A stretch of DNA of 32,473 nt, taken from assembly GCA_029289095.1 (NCBI GenBank), contig JARFUG010000036.1, positions 1 through 32,473 of the forward strand, read 5' to 3'. The DNA comes from Desulfuromonadales bacterium (GTDB lineage: Bacteria > Desulfobacterota > Desulfuromonadia > Desulfuromonadales > JACZKF01). The position numbers and the translations under genes were made by a program. This document shows, one piece after another, positions 13,709 through 23,988 of the stretch (the first letter of the stretch is position 1; each line of letters opens with the position of its first letter). The notes below the pieces were generated by a model that worked only from the letters and a program-made list of their open reading frames with translations, made no database searches and had not been told where the DNA came from.

Positions 13709-15991
13709 ATGCCCCTTTTCCGAACCAGAAACATTTCTGACCAGCCAGGAAAGCGCCGTCAACGACGCGAATGGTTCCTGATCGGCCTGATCATTCTGCT
13801 CGTCGTCTTTTTTACGCGTTTCGAGGCTGAACTCTTCGAACTCACCTCCGAGCTGCCCCTTTCCAATAGCATCCTGGTGCTGGCGCTGATCAACATCAAC
13901 CTGCTGTTGATCATCCTCTTTCTCTTTCTGATCATCCGTAATTTCTTCAAGCTAGTGATGGAGCGTCGCAGAAACGTACCCGGCGCACGATTGCGTTCTC
14001 GCCTTGTGGCCGCTTTCGTCACCCTTTCGCTTGTTCCGACGATGCTCCTCTTTTTCGTCTCCGCCGTCTTCATCACCAACACCATCGAGAACTGGTTCAA
14101 CCAGCAGGTGGAGACATCCCTTCAGGAATCTCTCGAAGTCGCCCAGACTTACTACAAGAATTCGGCCGCCAATGCCCTGTATTACGGCGAACAGCTCGCC
14201 AGGATCATACGCGATGAGCGTCTCCTTAATGAAGAAAACCTGCCGCGCCTTGCCGAGCTGATCCAGCAGAAGCAGCAGGAATACAATCTCGGAGTCGTCG
14301 AGATCTTCTCCTCTACCTATGAGGAGCTCGTGCGCACGTCCAATCCTCTCGTTCCTGCAGCTGACTTCACCGATCCTGGCTCTGACAATATTCGAGAGGG
14401 ACTACAGGGAAACCGCTTCACCCGCATCACGCCTATCGGCAAAGCCGACCTCATTCGAGGGATCGTCCCGATCTACTCTAACTGGAATCCCAAGGACGTC
14501 GTCGGGGTCGTCGTCGTCAACTACTACGTCCCCTATTCACTCGTCAACAAGATGAAGGAGATCTCCAGCTCCTTCGAGCAGTACCGCAATACCAAGCTCC
14601 TTAAAGGTGACATTCAGAAAGCCTACATCATTGTCCTTCTGCTCATCGCTCTGGTTATCATCTTTCTGGCGACCTGGTTCGGTTTCTATCTCGCACGGGG
14701 GATCACCGTTCCCATTCAGCAACTCGCCATCGCCACAAGCCGCATCGCAGAGGGAGATCTCGACGTCCACATCGATTCGCGCACCGACGACGAGATCGGT
14801 TCCCTGATCGCCGCCTTCAACAAGATGACTGCCGACCTTCGTGCAGGTCAACGGGAAATCCGCAGCGCCAACAAGGACCTGCAGGCGACAAACCAGGAGC
14901 TCGAGCAGCGCCGTCGTTACATGGAGATCGTCCTGCGCAACGTCACCGCAGGCGTCATCTCCCTCGACAATCACGGCAATATCACCACGATCAACAAGTC
15001 GGCGGAAAAACTCCTCAAGATCAAGACCGGCAAAATCCTCGGCAAGAATTTCCGCGAGGTCGTCGGCCCTGAGCAACTCTCGATGGTGAAGGAATTCTTC
15101 AAAGATCTCATCGAGTCAGGGAAGGATTCGGTGCGACGCCAGATCACCTTGCCGGTGCAGGAGAGCCGTATCACTCTTCTTGTCAATCTCACCACTCTCA
15201 GGGACGAGAACAACGAATTCATGGGCACTGTCGTTGTCTTCGACGACCTCACCCATCTCATCAAAGCGCAGCGCATGGCGGCCTGGCGCGAAGTGGCCCG
15301 CCGAATCGCTCACGAGATCAAGAATCCCCTGACCCCCATTCAGCTCTCGGCTCAGCGCCTGCGCCGCCGATACCTTGAGCGGTTCACATCTGACGATACC
15401 GTTTTCGACGACTGCACCCGTATGATCATCACGCAGGTGGACGAGCTGAAGAACCTTGTCAATGAGTTCTCGAGCTTCGCCCGCATGCCCACAAGCACCC
15501 CGACGCCTAACGATCTCAATGAAATTCTTGCCGAAACGATCATCCTTTACCAGGAGGCTCATCGAAACATCGCGTTCAACCTTCAGTTGGACACGAATGT
15601 GCCGTTGTTCAACCTCGACCGCGACCAGATCAAACGAGCCCTTATCAATCTGCTCGACAATGCAGTCGGAGCCATTGAGGGAGAGGGTGAAATTCGCCTC
15701 GAATCGAGTTACAATCAGGCGCTTCAGATGGTCACTTTTACCGTGGCCGATACCGGCTGCGGCATCCCCCTCGATGTCAAACAGAGGCTCTTCGAGCCTT
15801 ATTTTTCCACCAAGAAATCAGGGACCGGTCTCGGCCTCGCCATTGTTGCCACAATCGTTTCGGATCATAATGGCTATATTCGTGTGCGCGACAACCAGCC
15901 TAGGGGCTCCCGCTTCACGATCGAACTGCCCGTTAACGGACATAGTGTCGACCAGCCCGACTCTGGCAACCGCGAAGGAAGATGGCAATGA
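13709..15991 (+). CDS. ntrY: NtrY-type sensor histidine kinase
   Basis: A 760-residue membrane kinase with the NtrY layout: three N-terminal membrane helices (about 22-38, 55-80, 97-122), an extracytoplasmic sensor region (123-303), a fourth helix (304-328), HAMP (329-381), PAS (about 402-515), HisKA with the phosphorylated H535 (RRIAHEIKNPLTP), and an ATPase domain with N-box (ALINLLDN, 644-651), DTGCGIP (681-687) and GTGLGLAI (705-712). The ATG at 13709 has GAGG 5 bases upstream. An in-frame TTG at 13682 would add nine residues but lacks support. The stop overlaps the ntrX start (ATGA), so the pair is co-translated. The signal sensed is unknown; nitrogen control is only the classical role of the family. 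Confidence 0.93.
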   Translation: MPLFRTRNISDQPGKRRQRREWFLIGLIILLVVFFTRFEAELFELTSELPLSNSILVLALININLLLIILFLFLIIRNFFKLVMERRRNVPGARLRSRLVAAFVTLSLVPTMLLFFVSAVFITNTIENWFNQQVETSLQESLEVAQTYYKNSAANALYYGEQLARIIRDERLLNEENLPRLAELIQQKQQEYNLGVVEIFSSTYEELVRTSNPLVPAADFTDPGSDNIREGLQGNRFTRITPIGKADLIRGIVPIYSNWNPKDVVGVVVVNYYVPYSLVNKMKEISSSFEQYRNTKLLKGDIQKAYIIVLLLIALVIIFLATWFGFYLARGITVPIQQLAIATSRIAEGDLDVHIDSRTDDEIGSLIAAFNKMTADLRAGQREIRSANKDLQATNQELEQRRRYMEIVLRNVTAGVISLDNHGNITTINKSAEKLLKIKTGKILGKNFREVVGPEQLSMVKEFFKDLIESGKDSVRRQITLPVQESRITLLVNLTTLRDENNEFMGTVVVFDDLTHLIKAQRMAAWREVARRIAHEIKNPLTPIQLSAQRLRRRYLERFTSDDTVFDDCTRMIITQVDELKNLVNEFSSFARMPTSTPTPNDLNEILAETIILYQEAHRNIAFNLQLDTNVPLFNLDRDQIKRALINLLDNAVGAIEGEGEIRLESSYNQALQMVTFTVADTGCGIPLDVKQRLFEPYFSTKKSGTGLGLAIVATIVSDHNGYIRVRDNQPRGSRFTIELPVNGHSVDQPDSGNREGRWQ

Positions 15992-17349
15992 AAAGTATTC
16001 TCGTTGTAGACGACGAGGAAAGCATCCGCGAAAGCCTTGACGGCATCCTTCAGGATGAAGGATTTCGCACTCTGTTCGCTCGAAACGGCGAGGAGGGACT
16101 CTCCATACTGCGCGAGGAGAGCCCTGATCTGGTTTTACTCGACATCTGGATGCCTGGAATCGATGGGATTGAAGTCCTTCGCCGGATCAAGGAGAATCTT
16201 CCTGAACAGCAGGTGGTCATGATGAGTGGCCATGGCACAGTCGAAACAGCTGTGCGAGCCACCAAAATCGGGGCCTATGACTTCATCGAGAAACCCTTGT
16301 CCCTTGAGAAGGTGCTGCTGACGATCCATAATGCCCTCAAGGTCGGCCAACTCGTCGAAGAGAACCGTTCCCTGCGCGCCAAAGTCCATAAAGACGATGA
16401 AATGATAGGGGACAGTTCAGCCATCCGCGAGCTCAAAGCCCAAATAGCCATCGCGGCTCCGACCTCAGGATGGGTTTTGATTACAGGCGAAAACGGAACA
16501 GGAAAAGAACTCGTTGCCCGAGCGATCCACTCCAATTCCCATCGTCGCGACAAACCGTTCGTCGAAGTCAATTGCGCCGCCATTCCCGAAGACCTCATCG
16601 AGTCAGAGCTTTTCGGCCATGAAAAGGGGGCGTTTACGGGTGCGACAGCACAGCGCAAAGGAAAGTTCGACCTGGCTCACGAGGGGACACTGTTTCTCGA
16701 TGAAATCGGCGACATGAGCCTGAAGACTCAGGCCAAGGTCCTCAGGATTTTGCAGGAGCGGAAGTTCGAAAGAGTCGGCGGAAGCCGCACGATCGAGGTT
16801 GATGTCCGCGTCATCGCCGCCACCAACAAGGACCTCGTGGAGGAGATTCACAAGGGGAATTTTCGAGAAGATCTTTACTACCGGCTCAACGTTCTTCCTT
16901 TTCATGTTCCGCCCCTGAGGGAGAGAAGCGAAGATATTCCAGCACTCACTGCCCATTTCCTGCAGCATTTCTGCAGCAAGGAGAGCCGGGAGATCAAGAC
17001 CCTGTCCGATGGTGCTCTGGATGTCCTTCTGAATTACCATTGGCCGGGCAATGTCAGAGAGCTCAAGAACATCATCGAGCGGCTCGTCATCATGACCCCG
17101 GACAAGGTGATTACTGAGAAACAGCTTCCGGCATCCCTGAGGACGCGCCGAATTCTGCCGAAAGTAGCCAATTCCGCAACCGAACCAGGCACCTATCGGG
17201 AGGCGCGCGAGGAGTTCGAACGCGAATATCTTCTGCAAAAACTCGAGGAGAACGATTGGAACATCAGCCGGACGGCTGAAGTAATCGAGGTCGAGAGATC
17301 AAATCTTCACAGGAAAATCAAATCTTATGGAATCGAACTGAAGAAGTAG
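15988..17349 (+). CDS. ntrX: NtrX-type sigma-54-dependent response regulator
   Basis: A 453-residue enhancer-binding protein. It has a receiver domain with acidic pair D8/D9, phosphorylated D52 (LLDIWMPG) and K102 (EKP). The AAA+ domain has Walker A GENGTGKE (167-174) and the sigma-54-contacting loop GAFTGA (214-219). A C-terminal Fis-type helix-turn-helix follows (about 412-453, WNISRTAEVIEVERSNLHRKI). The ATG at 15988 is preferred over one at 15982, as GAAGGA is 8 rather than 2 bases away and ATGA overlaps the ntrY stop. It is the kinase's partner. A sigma-54 promoter before lpxC is a possible target. The gene ends at a bidirectional terminator. Confidence 0.95.
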   Translation: MKSILVVDDEESIRESLDGILQDEGFRTLFARNGEEGLSILREESPDLVLLDIWMPGIDGIEVLRRIKENLPEQQVVMMSGHGTVETAVRATKIGAYDFIEKPLSLEKVLLTIHNALKVGQLVEENRSLRAKVHKDDEMIGDSSAIRELKAQIAIAAPTSGWVLITGENGTGKELVARAIHSNSHRRDKPFVEVNCAAIPEDLIESELFGHEKGAFTGATAQRKGKFDLAHEGTLFLDEIGDMSLKTQAKVLRILQERKFERVGGSRTIEVDVRVIAATNKDLVEEIHKGNFREDLYYRLNVLPFHVPPLRERSEDIPALTAHFLQHFCSKESREIKTLSDGALDVLLNYHWPGNVRELKNIIERLVIMTPDKVITEKQLPASLRTRRILPKVANSATEPGTYREAREEFEREYLLQKLEENDWNISRTAEVIEVERSNLHRKIKSYGIELKK

Positions 17350-17370
17350 GCCGAGGGAAAGGGAGAGGAG

Positions 17371-17411
17371 AATAAAGAAAGGCAGGGAGGAACTCCCTGC
17401 CTTTCTTTATT
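17371..17411. terminator. Bidirectional intrinsic terminator between ntrX and rplQ
   Basis: A perfect 19-bp inverted repeat (17371-17389 with 17393-17411) has a 3-base loop GAA. The inner part is GC-rich (GGCAGGGAG). The outer part is A-rich on the left and T-rich on the right, giving a U tract for either strand. It sits between two convergent operons and can stop both. Confidence 0.93.
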
Positions 17412-17414
17412 GAG

Positions 17415-17888
17415 TTATTTATCTTCAGAAACGGCGGCCCCTTCGGCGGGGGCCTCAGGCGCCTTGAGTGCCTCGGGAGCAGCCGCTGCGGCCACAGGGG
17501 CAGGAGCCGCCTTGCGGGGCCGGGGGGTGAACTCCTCTTCCACGAGCTCGATCTGGGCCAGGGGCGCGTTATCGCCAGGGCGGTTGCCGAGCTTGTAGAT
17601 CCGGGTGTATCCGCCGGGACGGTCTTTGTAACGGGGGCCGACCTGGTCAAATAGCTTGGCCACAACCTTGCGATCACGAATGACCTGCAGGGCAAGTCGG
17701 CGCGCGTGAAGGTCGCCGCGCTTCCCGAGGGTAATCATCCGGTCGGCGATCTTGCGAAGCTCCTTGGCACGGGTATCGGTGGTCGTGATCTTCTCGTTGG
17801 CGATCAGCGAGGTCACCATATTGCGCATCATGGCGTTGCGGTGGCTGGAATTGCGGCCGAGCTTTCTGCCGGCTTTATTGTGACGCAT
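17415..17888 (-). CDS. rplQ: 50S ribosomal protein L17
   Basis: Large-subunit protein located near the exit tunnel. The 157-residue product has the conserved core in residues 1-120 ([20 protein letters not shown] start, GGYTRIYKL). It adds an Ala/Pro-rich, low-complexity tail of about 37 residues (121-157), longer than the E. coli protein (127 residues). It is the last gene of the cluster, 39 bases after rpoA, and its stop lies only 4 bases from the bidirectional terminator. Confidence 0.97.
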   Translation of the reverse strand: MRHNKAGRKLGRNSSHRNAMMRNMVTSLIANEKITTTDTRAKELRKIADRMITLGKRGDLHARRLALQVIRDRKVVAKLFDQVGPRYKDRPGGYTRIYKLGNRPGDNAPLAQIELVEEEFTPRPRKAAPAPVAAAAAPEALKAPEAPAEGAAVSEDK

Positions 17889-17927
17889 GGCTCAGTTGTC
17901 CTTTCCTGTAAAATCCGTCGGAAGCCC

Positions 17928-18944
17928 TCAGGCTTCCTCCTTCCCCTTCTGGATCATTTTGAGATATTCCGGATCGGGGAAGTTCTCGATCTTCATCCCG
18001 AGCGTCAAACCCATCTCAGCAAGAATATCCTTGATCTCGTTCAAGGACTTGCGCCCGAAGTTCTGAGTCTTGAGCATCTCCGCTTCGCTGCGCTGAACAA
18101 GGTCGCCGATGAGACGGATGTCGGCGTTCTTCAGGCAGTTGGCGCTGCGCACCGAGAGTTCCAGCTCTTCAACGGATCGATAAAGATGCTCGTTGATCTT
18201 CTTGGTTTCGTCGGGGACCGCCTGATCGACCTCCTCGGTCTCCTCATCGAAGTTGATGAAGATCTGGAGCTGGTCTTTGAGGATCTTAGCGCCGTAGGCA
18301 ATGGCATCGTCAGGGCGGACGCTGCCGTCGGTGTGCACCTCGAAGATGAGCTTGTCATAGTCGGTGATCTGCCCGACACGGGCATTAGTCACCGTGAAGT
18401 TGACCTTCTTGATGGGCGAGAAGATGGAATCCATCGGGATGGTGCCGACGGGGGCCTTTTCGTCGCGATTCCGGTCGGCAGAGACGTAGCCCTTGCCCAT
18501 GGCTACCATCATATCGATCTCAAGGTCGGCTTCCTTGGAGCAGGTGGCGATATGATGATCGGGGTTGAGGATTTCGACGTGAGAGTCGGTGATGATATCC
18601 CCGGCGGTCACCACACCGGCCCCTTTTTTGACGATACGGATGGCGCGACTCTCCTGCCCGTGCAGTTTCAGAAGAACGCCCTTGAGGTTGAGAATGATAT
18701 CGGTCACATCCTCGGTAACCCCAGGCACGGTGGAAAATTCGTGGAGAACGCCCTTGATGCGTACCGAGGTGATAGCGGCTCCCTGCAAAGAGGAGAGAAG
18801 AACTCGCCGCAGAGAGTTGCCGAGGGTCGTGCCGAACCCTCTCTCGAAAGGTTCGGCGTAGAACTTTCCATAGGAGTCGGTAAGCGAATCCGTCTCGACC
18901 TGGAGGCGTTTGGGCTTGATGAGATCTCTCCAGTTTTTATACAT
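17928..18944 (-). CDS. rpoA: RNA polymerase alpha subunit
   Basis: Scaffolds polymerase assembly and contacts activators and UP elements. The 338-residue protein is full length. The N-terminal dimerisation domain (about 1-230) contains [20 protein letters not shown], and the C-terminal DNA-binding domain (about 255-320) contains [21 protein letters not shown] and [10 protein letters not shown]. The ATG at 18944 follows GGAGG with a 6-base spacing. It keeps the alpha-operon order rpsD-rpoA-rplQ. Confidence 0.98.
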   Translation of the reverse strand: MYKNWRDLIKPKRLQVETDSLTDSYGKFYAEPFERGFGTTLGNSLRRVLLSSLQGAAITSVRIKGVLHEFSTVPGVTEDVTDIILNLKGVLLKLHGQESRAIRIVKKGAGVVTAGDIITDSHVEILNPDHHIATCSKEADLEIDMMVAMGKGYVSADRNRDEKAPVGTIPMDSIFSPIKKVNFTVTNARVGQITDYDKLIFEVHTDGSVRPDDAIAYGAKILKDQLQIFINFDEETEEVDQAVPDETKKINEHLYRSVEELELSVRSANCLKNADIRLIGDLVQRSEAEMLKTQNFGRKSLNEIKDILAEMGLTLGMKIENFPDPEYLKMIQKGKEEA

Positions 18945-18985
18945 TCATATCCTCCGTGTTGAGGTTTCCGCAGCGATGTCCCCGG

Positions 18986-19615
18986 TTATTTGGAATACAG
19001 CTCGACAATGAGCTGCTCCTGGAAAACAGGGGTAGTCATCTCCTCACGCACGGGCAGCGTCTTGACGGTTCCCTTGAAAGCGTTGCGATCCAGTTCGACC
19101 CAGGAGGGCAGGCCGCGGCGCATGACGCCGTCGAGAGCTTCGTTGATCCGAGCGATTTTTCTGCTCTTCTCACGCAGCTCGACAACATGCCCGGGGCGCA
19201 CCTGGAAGGAGGGGATGTTCACTTTGCGTCCGTTGACGAGAAAGTGTCCCTGGCGGATCAGCATGCGCGCTTCGGCACGGGAAGTGGCAAAACCCATCCG
19301 GTAGACGATGCTGTCGAGGCGACGCTCGAGAAGAATGAGGAGAAGTTCGCCGGTAACCCCCTTGAGGCGGTCGGCTTCCTCGAAGTATGCCCTGAACTGG
19401 CTCTCGAGAAGACCGTAGGTGCGCTTGACGCGCTGCTTCTCCCGCAACTGAAGGCCATAGTTGGAGACCTTTGCGCGGCCTTGTCCATGCTGACCCGGAG
19501 CGTAGTTGCGGCGCTCGACGGCACATTTATCGGTGTGACATCTGTCCCCCTTGAGGAACAGCTTCATGTTTTCCCTTCTGCACAGACGGCAGACAGGTCC
19601 TGTATATCTAGCCAA
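18986..19615 (-). CDS. rpsD: 30S ribosomal protein S4 (zinc-binding form)
   Basis: A primary 16S rRNA-binding protein and, in E. coli, the regulator of the alpha operon. The 209-residue product begins [12 protein letters not shown]. It carries four cysteines (C9, C12, C26, C31) that form the zinc site of the C+ type, plus the S4 RNA-binding domain ([20 protein letters not shown]). The start is TTG at 19615, supported by GGAGG 5 bases upstream and by the family N-terminus. The stop is 41 bases before rpoA. Confidence 0.97.
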   Translation of the reverse strand: MARYTGPVCRLCRRENMKLFLKGDRCHTDKCAVERRNYAPGQHGQGRAKVSNYGLQLREKQRVKRTYGLLESQFRAYFEEADRLKGVTGELLLILLERRLDSIVYRMGFATSRAEARMLIRQGHFLVNGRKVNIPSFQVRPGHVVELREKSRKIARINEALDGVMRRGLPSWVELDRNAFKGTVKTLPVREEMTTPVFQEQLIVELYSK

Positions 19616-19630
19616 CTCAACCTCCTTGGG

Positions 19631-20026
19631 TTAGACTCTTCTGCGCTTGGGCGGACGGCAACCGTTGTGAGGAATCGGCGTGACATCCTTGATCATGGTG
19701 ACGTTGAGCCCGGTCGCCTGAAGCGCACGCAACGCCGACTCACGACCAGCCCCAGGGCCCTTGACCTGAACCTCAACAGAGCGCATACCATGTTCCTGGG
19801 CCTTTTTCGCAGCATCTTCGGCGGCGATCTGAGCGGCGAAGGGGGTGCTCTTGCGCGAACCCTTGAAGTTCTTCGATCCGCTGCTTGACCAGGAAATCAC
19901 GTTTCCGACTGGATCCGTGATGGTTACAATCGTGTTGTTGAAGGTCGCCTGAATGTGTGCAACGCCTGTGGCGATATTCTTTTTCTCGACCTTTTTCCTG
20001 ACAACTTTCTTGCCTGCCTTAGCCAT
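19631..20026 (-). CDS. rpsK: 30S ribosomal protein S11
   Basis: Part of the platform of the small subunit at the mRNA exit site. The 131-residue protein has the conserved [14 protein letters not shown] and the C-terminal [11 protein letters not shown]. Two ATG codons stand in a row (20029 and 20026). The second is preferred because GGAGG would lie only one base from the first. It sits 11 bases after rpsM and 15 before rpsD. Confidence 0.97.
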   Translation of the reverse strand: MAKAGKKVVRKKVEKKNIATGVAHIQATFNNTIVTITDPVGNVISWSSSGSKNFKGSRKSTPFAAQIAAEDAAKKAQEHGMRSVEVQVKGPGAGRESALRALQATGLNVTMIKDVTPIPHNGCRPPKRRRV

Positions 20027-20037
20027 CATTCCTCCGA

Positions 20038-20406
20038 TTATTTCTTTTTGCCGGCCACGGTTTTACGGGGGCCTTTACGGGTGCGGGCATTGGTCTTGGT
20101 GCGCTGCCCGCGGGCAGGAAGGCCCCGACGATGGCGCAAGCCGCGATAGCAGCCGAGGTCCATGAGCCGCTTGATATTTGTGGTGACGTCGCGGCGAAGA
20201 TCGCCTTCCACCTTGTATTCACGATCGATGATGTCGCGAATACGGCCAACTTCGGCTTCCGTCAGGTTGTCGGTTCTGGAACTCTCGTCGACCCCAGCCT
20301 TGGCGAGGATCTTTTGAGAGGTGGAGCGACCGATGCCGTAGATATAGGTGAGAGCAATCTCAATCCGCTTGTTTCTCGGTAAATCAATTCCAGCGATGCG
20401 TGCCAA
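20038..20406 (-). CDS. rpsM: 30S ribosomal protein S13
   Basis: Head protein of the small subunit that contacts the P-site tRNA and the large subunit. The 122-residue protein is of normal length, with [20 protein letters not shown] at the start, [19 protein letters not shown], and a basic tail KKK. The start is TTG at 20406, fixed by AGGAGG 8 bases upstream. First gene of the alpha-operon part after rpmJ. Confidence 0.97.
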   Translation of the reverse strand: MARIAGIDLPRNKRIEIALTYIYGIGRSTSQKILAKAGVDESSRTDNLTEAEVGRIRDIIDREYKVEGDLRRDVTTNIKRLMDLGCYRGLRHRRGLPARGQRTKTNARTRKGPRKTVAGKKK

Positions 20407-20428
20407 TGTGAATTCCTCCTGATCCCGG

Positions 20429-20542
20429 TTATCCCTGTCTCTGTTTGTGCTTGGGGTTCTCGCAGATGATCCGGACGATCCCCTTACGGCGGATGACCTT
20501 GCACTTGTCGCAGATCGCCTTGACGGAAGCTCGGACTTTCAT
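20429..20542 (-). CDS. rpmJ: 50S ribosomal protein L36 (zinc-binding form)
   Basis: A 37-residue protein too short for most automatic calls, read directly from the sequence: start [14 protein letters not shown], end NPKHKQRQG. It has the zinc ribbon C11, C14, C27, H32 of the C+ type. It lies 70 bases after map and 22 before rpsM, its conserved place. The usual neighbour infA is not between map and rpmJ. Confidence 0.96.
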   Translation of the reverse strand: MKVRASVKAICDKCKVIRRKGIVRIICENPKHKQRQG

Positions 20543-20612
20543 ACTTCGTTCCTTTACGATGGGACGGTGATTGATATCGAAGAAAACTATACCCTCTGGC
20601 TGAACGGGCAGC

Positions 20613-21359
20613 CTAAAGGCGCGTTAGAATTTCGGGGCCGTTCTCGGTGATGACCACCGTATGCTCAAAGTGGGCCGACGGCTTGCCATCGAGAGTCACA
20701 GCCGTCCAGCCGTCTTCCAGTATCTTGACGCCGTGTCCACCGGCGTTGATCATCGGTTCGATGGCAAGGGTCATTCCCGGTTTGAGACGAGGTCCCTGCC
20801 CCGGCGATCCGAAGTTTGGAATCTGCGGTGCTTCGTGCAATTGCCGGCCGATCCCATGCCCGACGAATTCACGAACGACGCTGAAGCCTTCTCTCTCCAC
20901 GCAAGACTGAACCGCATGAGAGATGTCCGAGAGCCTCCCCCCAGGCAGTGCCGCCAGGATTGCTGCCTCCAGGGCGCTCTCGGTGACCTCGAGAAGACGC
21001 TCCCTCTCCTTGCAGACCCGGCCGACCGGAACTGTGAATGCTGAGTCCCCGTAAAAGCCGTCCTTGACAACCCCGAAGTCAATGCTCAGGATGTCACCTT
21101 CGACAAGAGGGGTATCGGTTGCGAACCCGTGTACGACGACTTCGTTAGGCGAGGCGCAAATCGTAAACGGGAACCCGCCGTACCCCTTGAAGGCGGGCTT
21201 TACCTTTCTTCTGCGGCATTCGTCCTCGGCGAACCGGTCCAGTTCCGCCGTCGTGACCCCTGGAACGATCATTTCCCGCAACGCCGCAAGGACTTCAGCC
21301 ACCACCTTTCCGGCGGCCCTCATCCTCTTGATCTCGTCGCGGGACTTGAGAACTATCAC
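20613..21359 (-). CDS. map: Type I methionine aminopeptidase
   Basis: Removes the initiator methionine from nascent proteins. The 248-residue protein has the five metal ligands D94, D105, H168, E201 and E232 and the substrate-binding H77, all at family positions. The start is GTG at 21359, one base after the adk stop (TGA-G-GTG), so translation likely restarts from adk. The N-terminus [17 protein letters not shown] fits the family. It is followed by 70 bases with no gene before rpmJ. Confidence 0.97.
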   Translation of the reverse strand: MIVLKSRDEIKRMRAAGKVVAEVLAALREMIVPGVTTAELDRFAEDECRRRKVKPAFKGYGGFPFTICASPNEVVVHGFATDTPLVEGDILSIDFGVVKDGFYGDSAFTVPVGRVCKERERLLEVTESALEAAILAALPGGRLSDISHAVQSCVEREGFSVVREFVGHGIGRQLHEAPQIPNFGSPGQGPRLKPGMTLAIEPMINAGGHGVKILEDGWTAVTLDGKPSAHFEHTVVITENGPEILTRL

Positions 21360-21360
21360 C

Positions 21361-22008
21361 TCAGGACGTCCGCAGCGCGGCCACGATATCGGATTGAACG
21401 ACGGCGATATCGCGCATTCCGTCGATGGAAATCAGCAACCCCCTTTGACGGTAATAGTCGATGAGGGGCGAGGTCTGTTCGCTGTAAACGGCCAGGCGCT
21501 TGCGGATCGTCTCCTCACGGTCGTCGTCGCGCTGATAAAGCTCGCCTCCGCACTGGTCGCATCTGCCTTCAACGGACGGGGGGTCAAATGCAAGGTGATA
21601 TCCCCTCCCACACACTTTGCAGATGCGGCGGCCGGTCAGACGCTCAACAAGAGCGTCGACCTCGACCTCTAGGGAGATGACGGCGTCGAGATCTTTGCCC
21701 ATCTCCTTCAGCGTGCCATGAAGAGCGTCGGCCTGGGTGACGGTGCGGGGAAAACCGTCAAGGATGAAACCGTTGCGGCAGTCTTCCTTCTCGAGACGCT
21801 CCCTGACAATCCCGACCACGACATCGTCAGGAACTAGGGCTCCGGCATCCATGAAGGACTTGGCCTTGACCCCCATGGGAGAGCCTTCCTTGACCGCCAC
21901 CCTGAGCATGTCGCCCGTCGAGATCTGCGGAATGCCGTAGCGCTCAACCAGCGCAGCGGACTGTGTTCCCTTGCCGGCTCCGGGCGGCCCGAGAAGGATG
22001 AGATTCAT
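21361..22008 (-). CDS. adk: Adenylate kinase (zinc-lid form)
   Basis: Interconverts 2 ADP with ATP and AMP. The 215-residue protein has the P-loop [10 protein letters not shown] (8-17) and a long lid that carries four cysteines (C130, C133, C150, C153), the zinc-stabilised type. The ATG at 22008 has GGAGG 8 bases upstream. An in-frame ATG 18 bases earlier would be unsupported. It sits 14 bases after secY, and its Shine-Dalgarno is next to the secY stop. Confidence 0.97.
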   Translation of the reverse strand: MNLILLGPPGAGKGTQSAALVERYGIPQISTGDMLRVAVKEGSPMGVKAKSFMDAGALVPDDVVVGIVRERLEKEDCRNGFILDGFPRTVTQADALHGTLKEMGKDLDAVISLEVEVDALVERLTGRRICKVCGRGYHLAFDPPSVEGRCDQCGGELYQRDDDREETIRKRLAVYSEQTSPLIDYYRQRGLLISIDGMRDIAVVQSDIVAALRTS

Positions 22009-22022
22009 TGCCCTGTCCTCCG

Positions 22023-23333
22023 TCATCCCCGCCGCCCCTTCAGGGTGACCCCCTTCATGAAGCCTTCATACGATCTGGAGATGAGGTGCGCTTCAATCTG
22101 GGATGCGGTATCGAGACCGACGGCCACGACGATGAGCAGAGATGTCCCGCCGAAAAAGAACGGGACATTGAACTGCCCGATAAGAATCGTCGGCAGAACG
22201 CAGACAATGGAAACGTAAATGGCGCCCGCGAACGTGAGACGACTGAGGGTGGTATCGAGATAATCCGAAGTAGCCTTCCCCGGGCGAATGCCGGGGATAT
22301 ACCCGCCCTGGTTCTTGATATTGTCCGCTACGTCAACGGGATTGAAAGTCACAGCCGTATAGAAGTAGCAGAAGAAGATGATGAATGCAACATAAAAGAG
22401 ATTATAGACCCAGTGCATCGGCGTCATCATGTTGGCGACGGTCTGAACCCACGGCACATCGACGAGGCTCGCCACCGTAGCGGGGAACATGATAATCGAG
22501 GAGGCGAAGATGGGCGGGATGACCCCGGCCATGTTCACCTTCAGGGGTAGATGGCTCGTCTGCCCGCTGACGCTGCGCATCCCCACCACCCGTTTGGCAT
22601 AGTGGATGGGAACCCTTCGCTGCCCTCTTTCCATAAAGACGATGGCGGCAACGACGGCGATCATGATGACCAGAATGAGAAAGAGGATGGTGGGTGAAAG
22701 CGCTCCAGTTCTCAGAAGGCGAACCGAATTCACCATGGCCGAGGGGATGAGAGCGATGATCCCCGCGAAGATGATGAGAGAAATCCCGTTGCCTACTCCT
22801 CTTTCCGTGATCTGCTCACCGAGCCACATAATAAATGCAGTGCCTGCGGTGAGAGTGATGACGGTCAGAAGAATGAACCCGAGTCCAGGGTTGGTCACCA
22901 CGGGCTCGCCCGTCGGCCCGACCATCGTCTGCAGACCGACGGCGATTCCGGTCCCCTGTATCACCGAGAGAACAACCGTGCCGTACCTCGTGTACTTGGT
23001 AATCGTCTTGCGCCCCTGCTCTCCTTCTTTCTTGAGTCTCGCTATAGGCTCGTAGACGACGGTGAGGAGCTGTAGGATAATCGAGGCGCTGATGTAGGGC
23101 ATGATCCCGAGCGCAAAGACGGTCATCCTCTCGAGCGCACCACCGGTGAAGGCGCTGACGAGACCGAGCAGCGTCCCCTCGGTCCCGGCGAAGAACGTTG
23201 CGAGCACGGCTGCATCCACACCCGGGATGGGCACATGAGCCCCTACCCTGTAGACCGCCAGAATTCCCAGGGTGAACAGAATGCGGCGGCGCAGCTCCGG
23301 AATACTGAAGATGTTTTGAATACTTGAGAACAA
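22023..23333 (-). CDS. secY: Protein translocase subunit SecY
   Basis: The channel-forming subunit of the SecYEG translocon in the inner membrane. The 436-residue protein has ten predicted membrane helices and the conserved PIPGVDA plug region. It also has [15 protein letters not shown] and the cytoplasmic loop [12 protein letters not shown]. The start is TTG at 23333, one base after the rplO stop, with GAGG 9 bases upstream. No nearby ATG fits. It is in the spc order rplO-secY-adk. Confidence 0.97.
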   Translation of the reverse strand: MFSSIQNIFSIPELRRRILFTLGILAVYRVGAHVPIPGVDAAVLATFFAGTEGTLLGLVSAFTGGALERMTVFALGIMPYISASIILQLLTVVYEPIARLKKEGEQGRKTITKYTRYGTVVLSVIQGTGIAVGLQTMVGPTGEPVVTNPGLGFILLTVITLTAGTAFIMWLGEQITERGVGNGISLIIFAGIIALIPSAMVNSVRLLRTGALSPTILFLILVIMIAVVAAIVFMERGQRRVPIHYAKRVVGMRSVSGQTSHLPLKVNMAGVIPPIFASSIIMFPATVASLVDVPWVQTVANMMTPMHWVYNLFYVAFIIFFCYFYTAVTFNPVDVADNIKNQGGYIPGIRPGKATSDYLDTTLSRLTFAGAIYVSIVCVLPTILIGQFNVPFFFGGTSLLIVVAVGLDTASQIEAHLISRSYEGFMKGVTLKGRRG

Positions 23334-23334
23334 T

Positions 23335-23775
23335 TTAGATAACCTCGGCTTTGCCGCCTGCAGCCTCTATCTTGGCAACAGCGGATTTGCTGAATCTGTG
23401 AGCCTGAATGGTCAGGTTCTTCGTCAGTTCGCCATCACCCAAAATTTTGATCCCATCGTTCAATTTATTCACGAGCCCGGCCTGTCCCATCGCATCGATG
23501 CCGACGACGGAGCCGGCCTCAAACACCTCGAGATCTCCGAGGTTGACGAGAGTGAAGACCTTCTTGTTCACCGAGGTGAAGCCGCGCTTGGGAAGACGAC
23601 GCTGCATAGGCATCTGCCCCCCTTCGAAACCGGCCTTGACGCCTCCGCCGGACCTGGCGTTCTGCCCCTTGTGCCCTTTTCCGGCAGTCTTGCCTGTGCC
23701 GGAGCCCGGGCCGCGACCTATGCGCTTTCTTTTTTTTGTCGAACCGATTGCCGGTTTAAGATTGCTCAGATCCAT
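23335..23775 (-). CDS. rplO: 50S ribosomal protein L15
   Basis: Assembly protein of the large subunit. The 146-residue protein has the basic, Gly-rich N-terminus ([23 protein letters not shown]) and the conserved [13 protein letters not shown]. The ATG at 23775 (MDLSNLKPA) fits the family. An in-frame GTG two codons upstream (23781) lies closer to AGGA and is an alternative. Confidence 0.95.
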   Translation of the reverse strand: MDLSNLKPAIGSTKKRKRIGRGPGSGTGKTAGKGHKGQNARSGGGVKAGFEGGQMPMQRRLPKRGFTSVNKKVFTLVNLGDLEVFEAGSVVGIDAMGQAGLVNKLNDGIKILGDGELTKNLTIQAHRFSKSAVAKIEAAGGKAEVI

Positions 23776-23796
23776 GTTCACAACATCCTTGTCGGG

Positions 23797-23976
23797 TCAG
23801 TCCTCAACGGAGACCATGTGGGAGACCTTGCGGATCATGCCGCGGATTTCAGGGGTGTCCTGAAGAACAACGGTCTTGTTCAGCTTGGTCAGCCCGAGGC
23901 CTTTCAGGACCTGGGTGAAGTATTGAGGACGGCCGATGCCACTTTTCTTCAGTGTCACTTTTACGGTTGCGGTCAT
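23797..23976 (-). CDS. rpmD: 50S ribosomal protein L30
   Basis: A 59-residue large-subunit protein (MTATVKVTLKKSGIGRP, GLGLTKLNKTVVLQDTPEIRGMI). The ATG at 23976 has AAAAGG 8 bases upstream. A GTG three codons earlier would overlap this Shine-Dalgarno and is rejected. It sits between rpsE (12 bases) and rplO (21 bases). Confidence 0.96.
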   Translation of the reverse strand: MTATVKVTLKKSGIGRPQYFTQVLKGLGLTKLNKTVVLQDTPEIRGMIRKVSHMVSVED

Positions 23977-23988
23977 TGCATTCACCTT

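Noticed and set aside
17706-18962. 418-codon plus-strand frame over rpoA and rplQ
   Set aside because: It is antisense to rpoA, whose protein is unmistakable.
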